Source of the DNA: an uncultured Sutterella sp.
GTDB taxonomy: Bacteria > Pseudomonadota > Gammaproteobacteria > Burkholderiales > Burkholderiaceae_F
Direction: 5' to 3'
DNA: 10,435 nt
Assembly (NCBI GenBank): GCA_902477615.1
Contig: CABSHY010000027.1
Coordinates: 1 to 10,435, forward strand
Every line of letters starts with the position of its first letter. The first letter of the stretch is position 1. Positions 1 to 6,380 of the stretch are shown one piece after another. A program made the translations under genes and the position numbers. The notes beneath the pieces are model-generated. The model was not told the origin of the DNA. It did not search any database and was given only the letters and a program-made list of their open reading frames with translations.

Positions 1-614
1 TGATGGCGCCACATGGCTAAATTTCGTCCGTCTTCATAAGAAAGAACGTTTTTTTCCAAAATAGCCAATTGTTCATTGGCCTGACACAGAGCAATGTACG
101 TTTTAGCCACTTCGCTTGCCACAGCACTTTGTGTATCTTCTAAAGTCAAAGCCTGTGCTTTAGTTGTAGCGCTTGCCGCCCCTTGCGTTGCGATGTCTCG
201 CCCACCAAAGTTAAAACTCCATTTGGTTGCCGCTTCGGCGGAGTAACCTTGCGTCCAATCATGGTTTTTCCATTGATCGGTGGCATCTCCCCCAATATTA
301 AATGACGGCCAAAGGGTTGAATTGGCTTGCGTTAAGGAGGCTTGAGCAGAACGAAGATTGGCCTGAGCTTGAGCAATGTCGGTGTTATTGAGTAAAGTCT
401 TTTGAACAAGAAAACTCAATGTCTCGTTGTTCCACCGAGCCCACCACTGTTCAGGCTTCTCTCTTACGATCAGAGCCGCCTCTTTCCCTTCCCCACTTGT
501 CCACTGGGCGGGAATTAAGTCTTGATGCTTTCTCTCTAGTGTCTCAGGCATCTCCACTGCACAACCTGAGAGCATCAGAGTACAAACAAAGGCATATGAA
601 AAAGCTTTCATCAT
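1..614 (-). CDS. RND efflux outer-membrane factor lipoprotein (NodT/OprM/CusC family), 5' part only
   Basis: The frame is open from ATG at 614 to the window edge (204 complete codons), so only the N-terminal part of a protein usually about 450-500 residues long is visible. Residues 1-18 form a lipoprotein signal: a charged start (MMK), a hydrophobic core and the lipobox LSGC with Cys18. After this come features typical of the outer-membrane channel of tripartite RND pumps: a WW-x-RW segment at about 57-61, an LNNTDIAQAQANLRSAQA helix near 75-92, and an aromatic strand (FNFGG) near 135 where family members have a xLDLFG motif. Such proteins form the trimeric TolC-like exit duct. Membrane-fusion and inner-membrane pump genes are not in the window. 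Start: two tandem ATGs (614 and 611); the upstream purine stretch is only a weak SD. The first 70 codons use GAG, CAG and AGA freely, unlike aspS and the EF-G gene. Family call is firm; substrate unknown. Confidence 0.88.
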   Translation of the reverse strand, partial: MMKAFSYAFVCTLMLSGCAVEMPETLERKHQDLIPAQWTSGEGKEAALIVREKPEQWWARWNNETLSFLVQKTLLNNTDIAQAQANLRSAQASLTQANSTLWPSFNIGGDATDQWKNHDWTQGYSAEAATKWSFNFGGRDIATQGAASATTKAQALTLEDTQSAVASEVAKTYIALCQANEQLAILEKNVLSYEDGRNLAMWRH

Positions 615-672
615 TTCTTGTCTTTTGTCGAATTTGTTACAAGCAGTTTGCACGATTTTTTATCGAAAAACA

Positions 673-703
673 TTGACGAAACAACAAAATTTTCAAATAT
701 GTA
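673..703 (+). promoter_or_regulatory. possible sigma70-type promoter for the response regulator gene
   Basis: TTGACG at 673-678 matches five of six bases of a -35 box. The best -10 choices are ATATGT at 697-702 (18-bp spacing) or TATGTA at 698-703 (19-bp spacing), both poor. It lies in AT-rich DNA about 110 bp upstream of the start at 811. The gene has no clear Shine-Dalgarno sequence. Inference only. Confidence 0.35.
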
Positions 704-737
704 CAAACGAATACAAAAAGTTTTTTATTCGCACAAA
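692..737 (+). repeat. 10-bp-phased CAAA hexamers, possible OmpR-family regulator binding site
   Basis: TTCAAA at 692, TACAAA at 702, TACAAA at 712 and CACAAA at 732 all sit on one 10-bp register; the 722 position is not occupied. Direct repeats at 10-11 bp steps are the usual operator form for OmpR/PhoB/CpxR-type winged-helix regulators (the CpxR box is two GTAAA units at 10-bp period). The site lies between a CpxR-like regulator gene and a divergent efflux gene, so it could control either or both. The repeats are seen directly; the function is inferred, and AT-richness raises the chance of coincidence. Confidence 0.4.
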
Positions 738-810
738 ATCCTGTGCCTAAAATGGGAGAATATCGGTATCATTTCGGCCTTTGAGAAATTTTTAGTGAAT
801 TGACATTTCC

Positions 811-1497
811 ATGCCACCTAAGATTTTAATTTTCCACCACGATCGCGTGTATGAAGCGCTTTTAACTGACTTCTTAGTTTTCTGTAACTATGTAGTCTGT
901 CCTGCCTATTCTCATACCGATGTGATCGAACAAATGCGGGAAAAGGACTTCGATTTAGTGGTTTTGGATTTAGCCAACGAAAACGATTTGGCTTTAGTCG
1001 AACTCTTTCACAAAGAGCTCCCTGATCTTTCGCCGCTCTTATTAGTAGCCCCCGATACGCCTCAAGACATCGTCAATGCCGTCAAGGGTAAAAACGAAAC
1101 GATCGTTCAGCTTCCTGTTCCCTTGGTTGATATTTTGACCTTGGTACGAACGATGCTTGAAAAGCAAGAAACGCAAAAATTGAACGCCCGCGCGCCCATT
1201 CAAATTGGGGGGCTCACAATTGATGCCGTTAACAGCACCGCCAAAATTGACGATCAACCACTCACATTAACCGTGACGGAATTCTCGCTTTTAAATTTAT
1301 TGGCAAGCCACTGCAACGAAGCAGTGAGCAAAGACGATATTTATCCCACGGTCTTAGGTCGCCCTCGTGGTCAGTTTGACCGCTCTATTGACGTTCACAT
1401 CTCGAGCATCCGTCATAAACTTCAAGAAGCCGCCGGCGCTCGTTTCTGTATCGAAAGCGTCCGTGGCGTGGGCTATCGCTTCAAGGCTCGGCTTTAA
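811..1497 (+). CDS. OmpR/CpxR-type response regulator with degenerate receiver domain
   Basis: 228 residues, normal for an OmpR-family transcription factor. Residues 1-118 have the receiver fold pattern (KILIFHHD at 4-11; DLVVLDL at 48-54). Asp53 sits at the phosphoacceptor position, but other active-site residues are missing: the acidic pair is His9-His10, the conserved Thr/Ser is Val79, and the conserved Lys is replaced by Leu101 before Pro102. Residues about 130-228 form an intact winged helix: TVTEFSLLNLLA, then VLGRPRGQFDRSIDVHIS and ending VRGVGYRF. The middle segment is close to the equivalent stretch of CpxR. It probably binds DNA as a dimer, perhaps without phosphorylation. It diverges from an efflux outer-membrane gene and no histidine kinase is adjacent. 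ATG at 811 is the only sensible start because an in-frame stop lies at 796; no clear SD is visible. Family call is firm; the gene name is left open. Confidence 0.9.
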   Translation: MPPKILIFHHDRVYEALLTDFLVFCNYVVCPAYSHTDVIEQMREKDFDLVVLDLANENDLALVELFHKELPDLSPLLLVAPDTPQDIVNAVKGKNETIVQLPVPLVDILTLVRTMLEKQETQKLNARAPIQIGGLTIDAVNSTAKIDDQPLTLTVTEFSLLNLLASHCNEAVSKDDIYPTVLGRPRGQFDRSIDVHISSIRHKLQEAAGARFCIESVRGVGYRFKARL

Positions 1498-1503
1498 TCT
1501 TTT

Positions 1504-1526
1504 GGGGTTTTCCCTTTGAAAACCCC
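1504..1526 (+). terminator. stem-loop after the response regulator gene
   Basis: GGGGTTTT (1504-1511) and AAAACCCC (1519-1526) form a perfect 8-bp stem around a 7-nt loop, starting 7 bp after the regulator's stop codon. No good T-tract follows, so it may be a weak terminator or an mRNA-end stabilising hairpin. Confidence 0.5.
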
Positions 1527-1584
1527 ATCAACTTCCGCTAATTTCCATTAAAACAGAGACATATATCAAATCCCCCTATTTTCT

Positions 1585-1615
1585 TTGGACACAAGCTAAA
1601 GAAAAGGCGCACAAT
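1585..1615 (+). promoter_or_regulatory. weak candidate promoter for the EF-G-like gene
   Basis: TTGGAC at 1585-1590 and CACAAT at 1610-1615 resemble -35 and -10 boxes but are 19 bp apart. The -10 candidate overlaps the inverted repeat at 1612-1625. The gene is preceded by a strong SD, AAGGGGG at 1645-1651, four bases before the ATG. Confidence 0.3.
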
Positions 1616-1625
1616 AGAACTATTG
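1612..1625. repeat. small inverted repeat upstream of the EF-G-like gene
   Basis: CAATAG-AA-CTATTG is a perfect 6-bp inverted repeat around AA, 30 bp before the ATG. It overlaps the candidate -10 box, a location where a repressor site would be possible. No known operator is recognised. Confidence 0.35.
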
Positions 1626-1655
1626 CTTATAGCTTTTATCCATTAAGGGGGTTTT

Positions 1656-3707
1656 ATGAGTCAATATCCTGTTGAGAATATTCGTACTGTAGCTTTTGTT
1701 GGCCATGGTTCCACGGGTAAAACAACTTTGGTTGAAGCCTTGCTCTATCGCAGTGGCATGATCAAGGAAGTCGGCGCCATCGAAAAAGCCAACACTGTTT
1801 GTGACTTCGATCCCCTCGAAAAAGAAGTTCAACACTCTCTTCGCACGAGTGTGACTCACTTAAATGCTCAAAAAGATGACGGCACGCCCGTCAGAATTCA
1901 CTTACTTGACACCCCGGGGTACCCCGATTGCGTGGGCCAAGCCTTGGGCGCATTGGACGCCGTTAAGACGGTTTGCGTTGTTGTGGACGCCACCAAGGGC
2001 ATTGAATTGATGACGCGTCGCATGATGGAATGGGCCAAGGAACGTAACCTTTGTCGCATGATCGTTATCAATAAGATTGATCAACCCAATATCGATTTTA
2101 TGAAGTTATTGGGTGAATTGCGCGAAGCCTTCGGCAATGAAGTCCTTCCGTTGAACTTACCGAATAAAGACTGTACCCACGTGATCGACTGCTTCGATAA
2201 TGATAAGGGTGAAGCCAATTTTGCTTCCGTTGAACGAGTTCACCAAGCCTTTATTGAACGCGTTGTTGAAATGGATGACGAAACGATGGAACGTTACCTC
2301 GAAGAAGGTTCCGTTGATCCGAAGAGCTTGCACGCACCGTTGACCAAAGCCTTGCGTTTGGGTCACATCATTCCGGTGTGCTTCACCTCTGCCAAGAATT
2401 TGATCGGTATGCGTGACTTAACGAAGGTTTTCGTTCGTCACCTCCCGAACCCGACCGAAGCCAACGCACCGTTGTTCTATCGCGCTGACGGTTCTGAATA
2501 CGCAACGTTGCCCGATGCCGATCGTCCCGTGATCGCTCACGTCTTTAAGGTGGTCAACGACCCCTACATCGGTAAGATCGGTTTGTTCCGCTTGCACCAA
2601 GGTCGCATCGTCAAAGACACGACGTTGTTCGTTGATGAAAGTAAGAAGCCCTTCAAGATTACGCGTCCGATGATGATGCAAGGCAAGGACGGTCTCGAAG
2701 TTGACGAAATGAATCCGGGTAACATCGGTGCCGTTGCCAAGGTCGACGACATTGTCTACGGCAGCGTCTTGCATGATGCCTCGATTGAAGGCGGCATCTA
2801 CATGAAGAAGCTGAACTTCCCGAAACCGATGTTCGGCTTGGCCGTACGCCCCGCTCGCCGTGGTGACGAAGGTCGTATGTCTGAAGTGCTTGAAAAGATG
2901 GCAAGCGAAGACCCGACGCTGAAAATCGGTCATGACGCCGTCATGAATGAAACCGTGTTGCGTGGCGTGAGCGAACAACATCTTAAGATCGTCATCAAAC
3001 GCATGGCAACGCAATTTAAGTTGGAAGTCGAAACGAGTACGCCTCGTGTACCTTACCGTGAAACGATTGCTGCACCCGCAGAAGGTCATGCACGTCATAA
3101 GAAGCAAACGGGTGGCGCCGGTCAATTCGGTGAAGTCTTCCTTCGCATCGAACCGTTGCCGCGTGGCGCAGGCTTTAAGTTCGTTGACCAAGTCAAGGGC
3201 GGTGCCATTCCCTACAACTTGATTCCTGCCGTTGAAAAGGGCGTTCGCGAAGTGCTCGATCAAGGTTATGTTGCCGGTTACCCGATTTATGACGTTCGCG
3301 TCACGGTCTATGACGGTAAGTATCACCCGGTCGACAGTAAGGAAGTGGCTTTCGTTTCTGCTGGTCGTAAGGCATTCTTGGATGCATTGCAAAATGCCAA
3401 GGCCACGTTGCTTGAACCGATCGTTCGCATTGAAATTTTGGCACCCGATAACTTTATGGGTGACATCGCAGGCGACCTCGCCAGCCGTCGCGGTCAAGTG
3501 AGCGGCACCGAAAACTTAAACGGTGGCATGATGCTCATCACGGGCCGTGTGCCGTTAACGGGCTTGGATGGTTACGCTAACCGCCTCAATGCCTTAACAC
3601 AAGGCGCAGGTAGCTACTCCGTTGAGTTGGATGCTTATGAACCGGTTCCGGCCAGCGTACAAGCTGACTTAGCCAGCAAGTACCAACGCAAGGAAGAGGA
3701 AGAATAA
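1656..3707 (+). CDS. EF-G-like translational GTPase (second EF-G type)
   Basis: 683 residues with the complete five-domain EF-G layout. The G domain has GHGSTGKT (16-23), DTPGYPDC (85-92), NKID (139-142) and SAK (245-247). Domain II is about 290-375. Domains III-V hold the conserved TGGAGQFGEV (485-494), SKEVAFVSAGRKAF (561-574) and GDLASRRGQVSG (606-617). It differs from canonical FusA in two ways: the P-loop reads GHGSTGKT instead of AHxDAGKT, and Tyr89 replaces the His of the DTPGHVDF motif that activates GTP hydrolysis. Both marks recall the EF-G-2/FusA2-like subgroup found beside ordinary EF-G in many bacteria (for example Thermus EF-G-2), whose exact job is unsettled. It is not in a str operon: no rpsL, rpsG or tuf is adjacent. 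It is preceded by a strong SD and followed by its own terminator. Codon bias (TTG, CAA, GAA, AAG) suggests good expression. A ribosome-dependent GTPase is firm; the precise role is unknown. Confidence 0.9.
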   Translation: MSQYPVENIRTVAFVGHGSTGKTTLVEALLYRSGMIKEVGAIEKANTVCDFDPLEKEVQHSLRTSVTHLNAQKDDGTPVRIHLLDTPGYPDCVGQALGALDAVKTVCVVVDATKGIELMTRRMMEWAKERNLCRMIVINKIDQPNIDFMKLLGELREAFGNEVLPLNLPNKDCTHVIDCFDNDKGEANFASVERVHQAFIERVVEMDDETMERYLEEGSVDPKSLHAPLTKALRLGHIIPVCFTSAKNLIGMRDLTKVFVRHLPNPTEANAPLFYRADGSEYATLPDADRPVIAHVFKVVNDPYIGKIGLFRLHQGRIVKDTTLFVDESKKPFKITRPMMMQGKDGLEVDEMNPGNIGAVAKVDDIVYGSVLHDASIEGGIYMKKLNFPKPMFGLAVRPARRGDEGRMSEVLEKMASEDPTLKIGHDAVMNETVLRGVSEQHLKIVIKRMATQFKLEVETSTPRVPYRETIAAPAEGHARHKKQTGGAGQFGEVFLRIEPLPRGAGFKFVDQVKGGAIPYNLIPAVEKGVREVLDQGYVAGYPIYDVRVTVYDGKYHPVDSKEVAFVSAGRKAFLDALQNAKATLLEPIVRIEILAPDNFMGDIAGDLASRRGQVSGTENLNGGMMLITGRVPLTGLDGYANRLNALTQGAGSYSVELDAYEPVPASVQADLASKYQRKEEEE

Positions 3708-3726
3708 CTTCTTAGAGTAGGCTAAC

Positions 3727-3770
3727 AACATCGCAGAAATTCTTTTGGGTTTCTGCGATGTTTTGTTTTG
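3727..3770 (+). terminator. rho-independent terminator of the EF-G-like gene
   Basis: A perfect 13-bp stem is formed by AACATCGCAGAAA (3727-3739) and its complement (3750-3762), with a 10-nt loop. A T-rich tail (TTGTTTTG) follows. It starts 19 bp after the EF-G-like stop codon, so this gene is transcriptionally separate from aspS. Confidence 0.92.
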
Positions 3771-3798
3771 CTTTGGCGTGTCATAACGTGAGCACTCG

Positions 3799-3827
3799 TA
3801 CAAAAAACGTCACTTTCAGGCTAAAAT
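3799..3827 (+). promoter_or_regulatory. candidate promoter of aspS
   Basis: TAAAAT at 3822-3827 is a reasonable -10 box. The hexamer 17 bp upstream, TACAAA at 3799-3804, is a weak -35. A promoter is needed here because a strong terminator lies just upstream. Confidence 0.4.
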
Positions 3828-3866
3828 ACATCGATTAATTCTTTGGGAACTCTTTTCCCGTCAATT

Positions 3867-3871
3867 GGGAG
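3867..3871 (+). promoter_or_regulatory. ribosome binding site that fixes the aspS start
   Basis: GGGAG lies five bases before ATG 3877. A longer reading frame from TTG at 3865 is possible, but that TTG is immediately adjacent to and overlaps this SD, so the ATG is the better start. Confidence 0.85.
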
Positions 3872-3876
3872 CATTT

Positions 3877-5673
3877 ATGCGTACCGAATATACCGGTCTT
3901 ATCAATGAGTCTTTCATTGGTCAAACGGTGACCCTTTTTGGTTGGGTTCACCGCCGCCGTGACCACGGTGGTGTGATTTTTATTGACTTGCGCGATCGCG
4001 AAGGTTTGTTGCAAGTCGTTTGCGACCCGGATCGCCCGGAAGTTTTCTCCACGGCCGATTCTGTTCGTAATGAATTTTGCTTGAAAGTTGTTGGCTTAGT
4101 TCGCGCCCGTCCTGAAGGCACGACCAATCCTGACTTGGTTTCCGGCGGCGTCGAAGTGCTCTGCCAAGAATTGGAAATCCTCAATAAGTCTGAAACGCCT
4201 CCGTTCCATTTGGACGACGAAAACTTGTCTGAAACGACGCGTTTGTCCTATCGCGTTTTGGATTTGCGTCGCTTGCAAATGCAACGTAACCTCAAGTTGC
4301 GTTACAAGACGGCTTTGACCATCCGCAACCACTTGGATCGCCAAGGTTTCATCGACATCGAAACCCCGATGCTCACGCGCAGCACCCCGGAAGGTGCTCG
4401 TGACTACTTGGTTCCGAGCCGTGTGCACGACGGTCACTTCTACGCTTTGCCGCAATCCCCGCAATTGTTTAAGCAATTGTTGATGGTGGCTGGCTTTGAT
4501 CGCTACTACCAAATCGTTAAGTGCTTCCGTGACGAAGACTTGCGTGCTGACCGCCAACCCGAATTCACCCAAGTGGATATTGAAACGTCCTTCTTGAGTG
4601 AAATCGAAATCCGCAACATCATGGAAAACATGATTCGCCAAGTTTTCAAGGAAACGATCGACGTTGATTTGGCTGATCCCTACCCCGTGATGACGTGGCA
4701 CGAAGCCATGACGCGTTTCGGCTCTGATAAGCCCGACTTGCGCATCAAGGGTATTGAACTTCGTGAAATCACCGAACAAGCCAAGACGAGCGAATTCAAG
4801 GTCTTCCGTTCTGCTACGGAATTGGCCGACGGTAAGGTTGTCGCCATGAACGTTCCGCACGCTGCCAGCATGCCGCGTTCTGAAATCGACGCCTACACGG
4901 ATTTTGTCAAGATCTACGGCGCCAAGGGCTTGGCCTACATTAAGGTCAACGAAAAGGCTAAGGGTCGCGAAGGCTTGCAAAGCCCGATCGTGAAGAACTT
5001 GTCCGATGAACTCTTGGCTCACATCCTCGAAGTGACGGGCGCTCAAGACGGCGACGTGATCTTCTTCGGTGCTGACCGCGCTAAGATCGTTTACGACTCT
5101 TTGGGTGCTTTGCGCTTGAAGATCGGCCACAGCGACTTCGGTAAGGCCAACGGCCTTTATGAAGAAGGCTGGAAGGCTTTGTGGGTTGTTGACTTCCCGA
5201 TGTTTGAATACGACGAAGAAGAAGACCGCTGGGTTGCTTGCCACCACCCGTTCACGATGCCCAAGGAAGAACACATCGACCTCTTGGAATCCGATCCGGG
5301 TAAGTGCTTGGCTCAAGCCTATGACATGGTCTTAAACGGCTGGGAAATCGGTGGCGGTTCTATCCGTATCCACCGCGCTGACGTTCAAAGCAAGGTCTTC
5401 AGCGCCTTGAAGATCGGTCCGGAAGAAGCTCGTGCTAAGTTCGGCTTCTTGCTCGATGCTTTGCAATTCGGCGCTCCTCCGCACGGCGGTATCGCCTTCG
5501 GTTTGGACCGTATCGTCACCATCATGGCCGGTGCTCCGTCCATCCGTGACGTAATTGCCTTCCCGAAGACGCAACGCGCACAATGCTTGCTCACGCAAGC
5601 TCCGTCTCCTGTGGACGAAAAGCAATTGCGTGAATTGCACATCCGTTTGCGCAACCCGCAACCGGCTGAATAA
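3877..5673 (+). CDS. aspS: aspartyl-tRNA synthetase, probably non-discriminating (Asp/Asn)
   Basis: 598 residues from ATG 3877, usual for bacterial AspRS. It charges tRNA-Asp in the cytoplasm. An N-terminal OB-fold for anticodon binding covers about 1-105 (FGWVHRRRDHGGVIF). The class II catalytic core has QSPQLFKQ at 193-200, motif 2 with FRDEDLRADRQPEF at 217-230, and motif 3 GIAFGLDRIV at 538-547. The bacterial GAD insertion lies at about 290-430. His30 and Gly81 occupy the positions that in Pseudomonas aeruginosa AspRS (His31, Gly82) allow recognition of tRNA-Asn; discriminating E. coli AspRS has Leu and Lys there. This predicts that it also makes Asp-tRNA-Asn for GatCAB amidation. Codon use is extreme: I saw Gln written only as CAA, Glu almost only as GAA, and Lys mostly as AAG. 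It is flanked by terminators on both sides and is therefore probably monocistronic. The family is certain; the relaxed specificity is inferred. Confidence 0.97.
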   Translation: MRTEYTGLINESFIGQTVTLFGWVHRRRDHGGVIFIDLRDREGLLQVVCDPDRPEVFSTADSVRNEFCLKVVGLVRARPEGTTNPDLVSGGVEVLCQELEILNKSETPPFHLDDENLSETTRLSYRVLDLRRLQMQRNLKLRYKTALTIRNHLDRQGFIDIETPMLTRSTPEGARDYLVPSRVHDGHFYALPQSPQLFKQLLMVAGFDRYYQIVKCFRDEDLRADRQPEFTQVDIETSFLSEIEIRNIMENMIRQVFKETIDVDLADPYPVMTWHEAMTRFGSDKPDLRIKGIELREITEQAKTSEFKVFRSATELADGKVVAMNVPHAASMPRSEIDAYTDFVKIYGAKGLAYIKVNEKAKGREGLQSPIVKNLSDELLAHILEVTGAQDGDVIFFGADRAKIVYDSLGALRLKIGHSDFGKANGLYEEGWKALWVVDFPMFEYDEEEDRWVACHHPFTMPKEEHIDLLESDPGKCLAQAYDMVLNGWEIGGGSIRIHRADVQSKVFSALKIGPEEARAKFGFLLDALQFGAPPHGGIAFGLDRIVTIMAGAPSIRDVIAFPKTQRAQCLLTQAPSPVDEKQLRELHIRLRNPQPAE

Positions 5674-5684
5674 TCAGCAATAGC

Positions 5685-5726
5685 AAAAAAAGAAGCGCTG
5701 ACGTTAAAAATCAGCGCTCTTTTTTT
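5685..5726. terminator. bidirectional terminator between aspS and the convergent lipoprotein gene
   Basis: AGCGCTGA (5694-5701) pairs with TCAGCGCT (5711-5718) around a 9-nt loop. Seven A's (5685-5691) precede and seven T's (5720-5726) follow, so either strand gives a GC-rich hairpin with a U-tract. It sits 11 bp after the aspS stop and 12 bp from the end of the minus-strand gene, and so can serve both. Confidence 0.93.
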
Positions 5727-5738
5727 ATCTCGATTTTC

Positions 5739-6254
5739 TTAATTAAGAATCAAAGAATCTCCGTCGTTATCCCAGGGATCTTGCGTGATCGCCCATTCCG
5801 TCACAATGTCCTTGCGGTCAAACTGCACCCAAAACGCCATGCGATGACCACCCACTTCTTCAAAGCGATACATATAAGCGGTTTGATCTTGAAGTCGGAA
5901 TTCGTACTCTTGGGCACAACGACCAAAAAGTTGATAAATGTCAGCCTTGGTGTGGACACCCACCTTCACTAATTTGAAGTGCTCTTCGTTCATGGTTCTT
6001 TCTTTACCGATGAAACGACCGTCTTTATCGAAGTGCATCCAATAGGTTTCAAACCCAAAAGGCTGCCCCGAATAAACCAAGGTAAAACGACCGTCCGGAT
6101 GCTCGATACGCGAGTCCGGTGCGCCGATTTGATTCACAACGGAAGCCTCTTCTTGACCGGGCTTCACCCAATCCGGGTGCATTGCACAACCGGATAACAT
6201 TCCCATTCCCAAAGTGGCACATAAAAGCGCAATGATTTTTGTTTTCGCTGGCAT
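5739..6254 (-). CDS. lipoprotein with two BamE/SmpA-like repeats
   Basis: 171 residues. A signal peptide (MPAKTK plus a hydrophobic core) ends in the lipobox LSGC with Cys23, so the mature protein should be lipid-anchored. No Asp follows the Cys (it is CAM), fitting outer-membrane sorting. The body reads as two tandem copies of a BamE/SmpA-type fold. The first spans about 30-82 (VKPGQEEASVVNQIGAPDS, then a strand LVYSGQPFG and MHFDKDGRF). The second spans about 95-154 (VKVGVHTKADIYQLFGRC, then a YMYRFEE strand and FWVQFDRKDIV). Each has the helix-turn G-x-x-x-x-x-x-x-LG/FG pattern followed by beta strands. The true BamE has one such unit and sits in the BAM complex; a two-unit relative may have a different partner. 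AGGAG at 6263-6267, eight bases before the ATG, supports the start. It is convergent with aspS and divergent from the MFS gene. Confidence 0.82.
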   Translation of the reverse strand: MPAKTKIIALLCATLGMGMLSGCAMHPDWVKPGQEEASVVNQIGAPDSRIEHPDGRFTLVYSGQPFGFETYWMHFDKDGRFIGKERTMNEEHFKLVKVGVHTKADIYQLFGRCAQEYEFRLQDQTAYMYRFEEVGGHRMAFWVQFDRKDIVTEWAITQDPWDNDGDSLILN

Positions 6255-6262
6255 GACTTGTT

Positions 6263-6285
6263 CTCCTACTCTATAGAAAATTGTA
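6263..6285 (-). promoter_or_regulatory. SD and candidate -10 box of the lipoprotein gene
   Basis: Read on the minus strand, AGGAG (6263-6267) is a good SD at 8-nt spacing from ATG 6254. TACAAT (6280-6285) is a good -10 hexamer. No convincing -35 box is seen at the right distance, and the TACAAT-to-start distance of about 25 bp leaves only a short leader. Confidence 0.5.
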
Positions 6286-6380
6286 TCTCAAAAGACGGTT
6301 ACAACTTGAGCAAAAATCTGTTTCAGGATGTCTCAGGCGCTTAACAGAGTATCATTGGTCGTATATCTCAGAATATTGCT

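Noticed and set aside
419..803. Two short plus-strand open frames (419-676 and 618-803)
   Set aside because: The first is antisense to the well-supported efflux lipoprotein start. The second covers the AT-rich divergent promoter region, has no SD and no recognisable protein features.
2418..3497. A 359-codon open frame on the minus strand inside the EF-G-like gene
   Set aside because: It is antisense to conserved EF-G domains. The strong GAA/CAA/TTG bias of the real gene removes stops from this frame. Its translation shows no coherent domain.
3865..3876. Extended aspS start at TTG 3865
   Set aside because: The TTG overlaps the GGGAG SD that serves ATG 3877, and AspRS proteins normally begin MRTxY as from the ATG.
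4096..5316. A 406-codon open frame on the minus strand inside aspS
   Set aside because: Same cause: codon bias of aspS leaves the antisense frame open. The plus strand is unmistakably AspRS.
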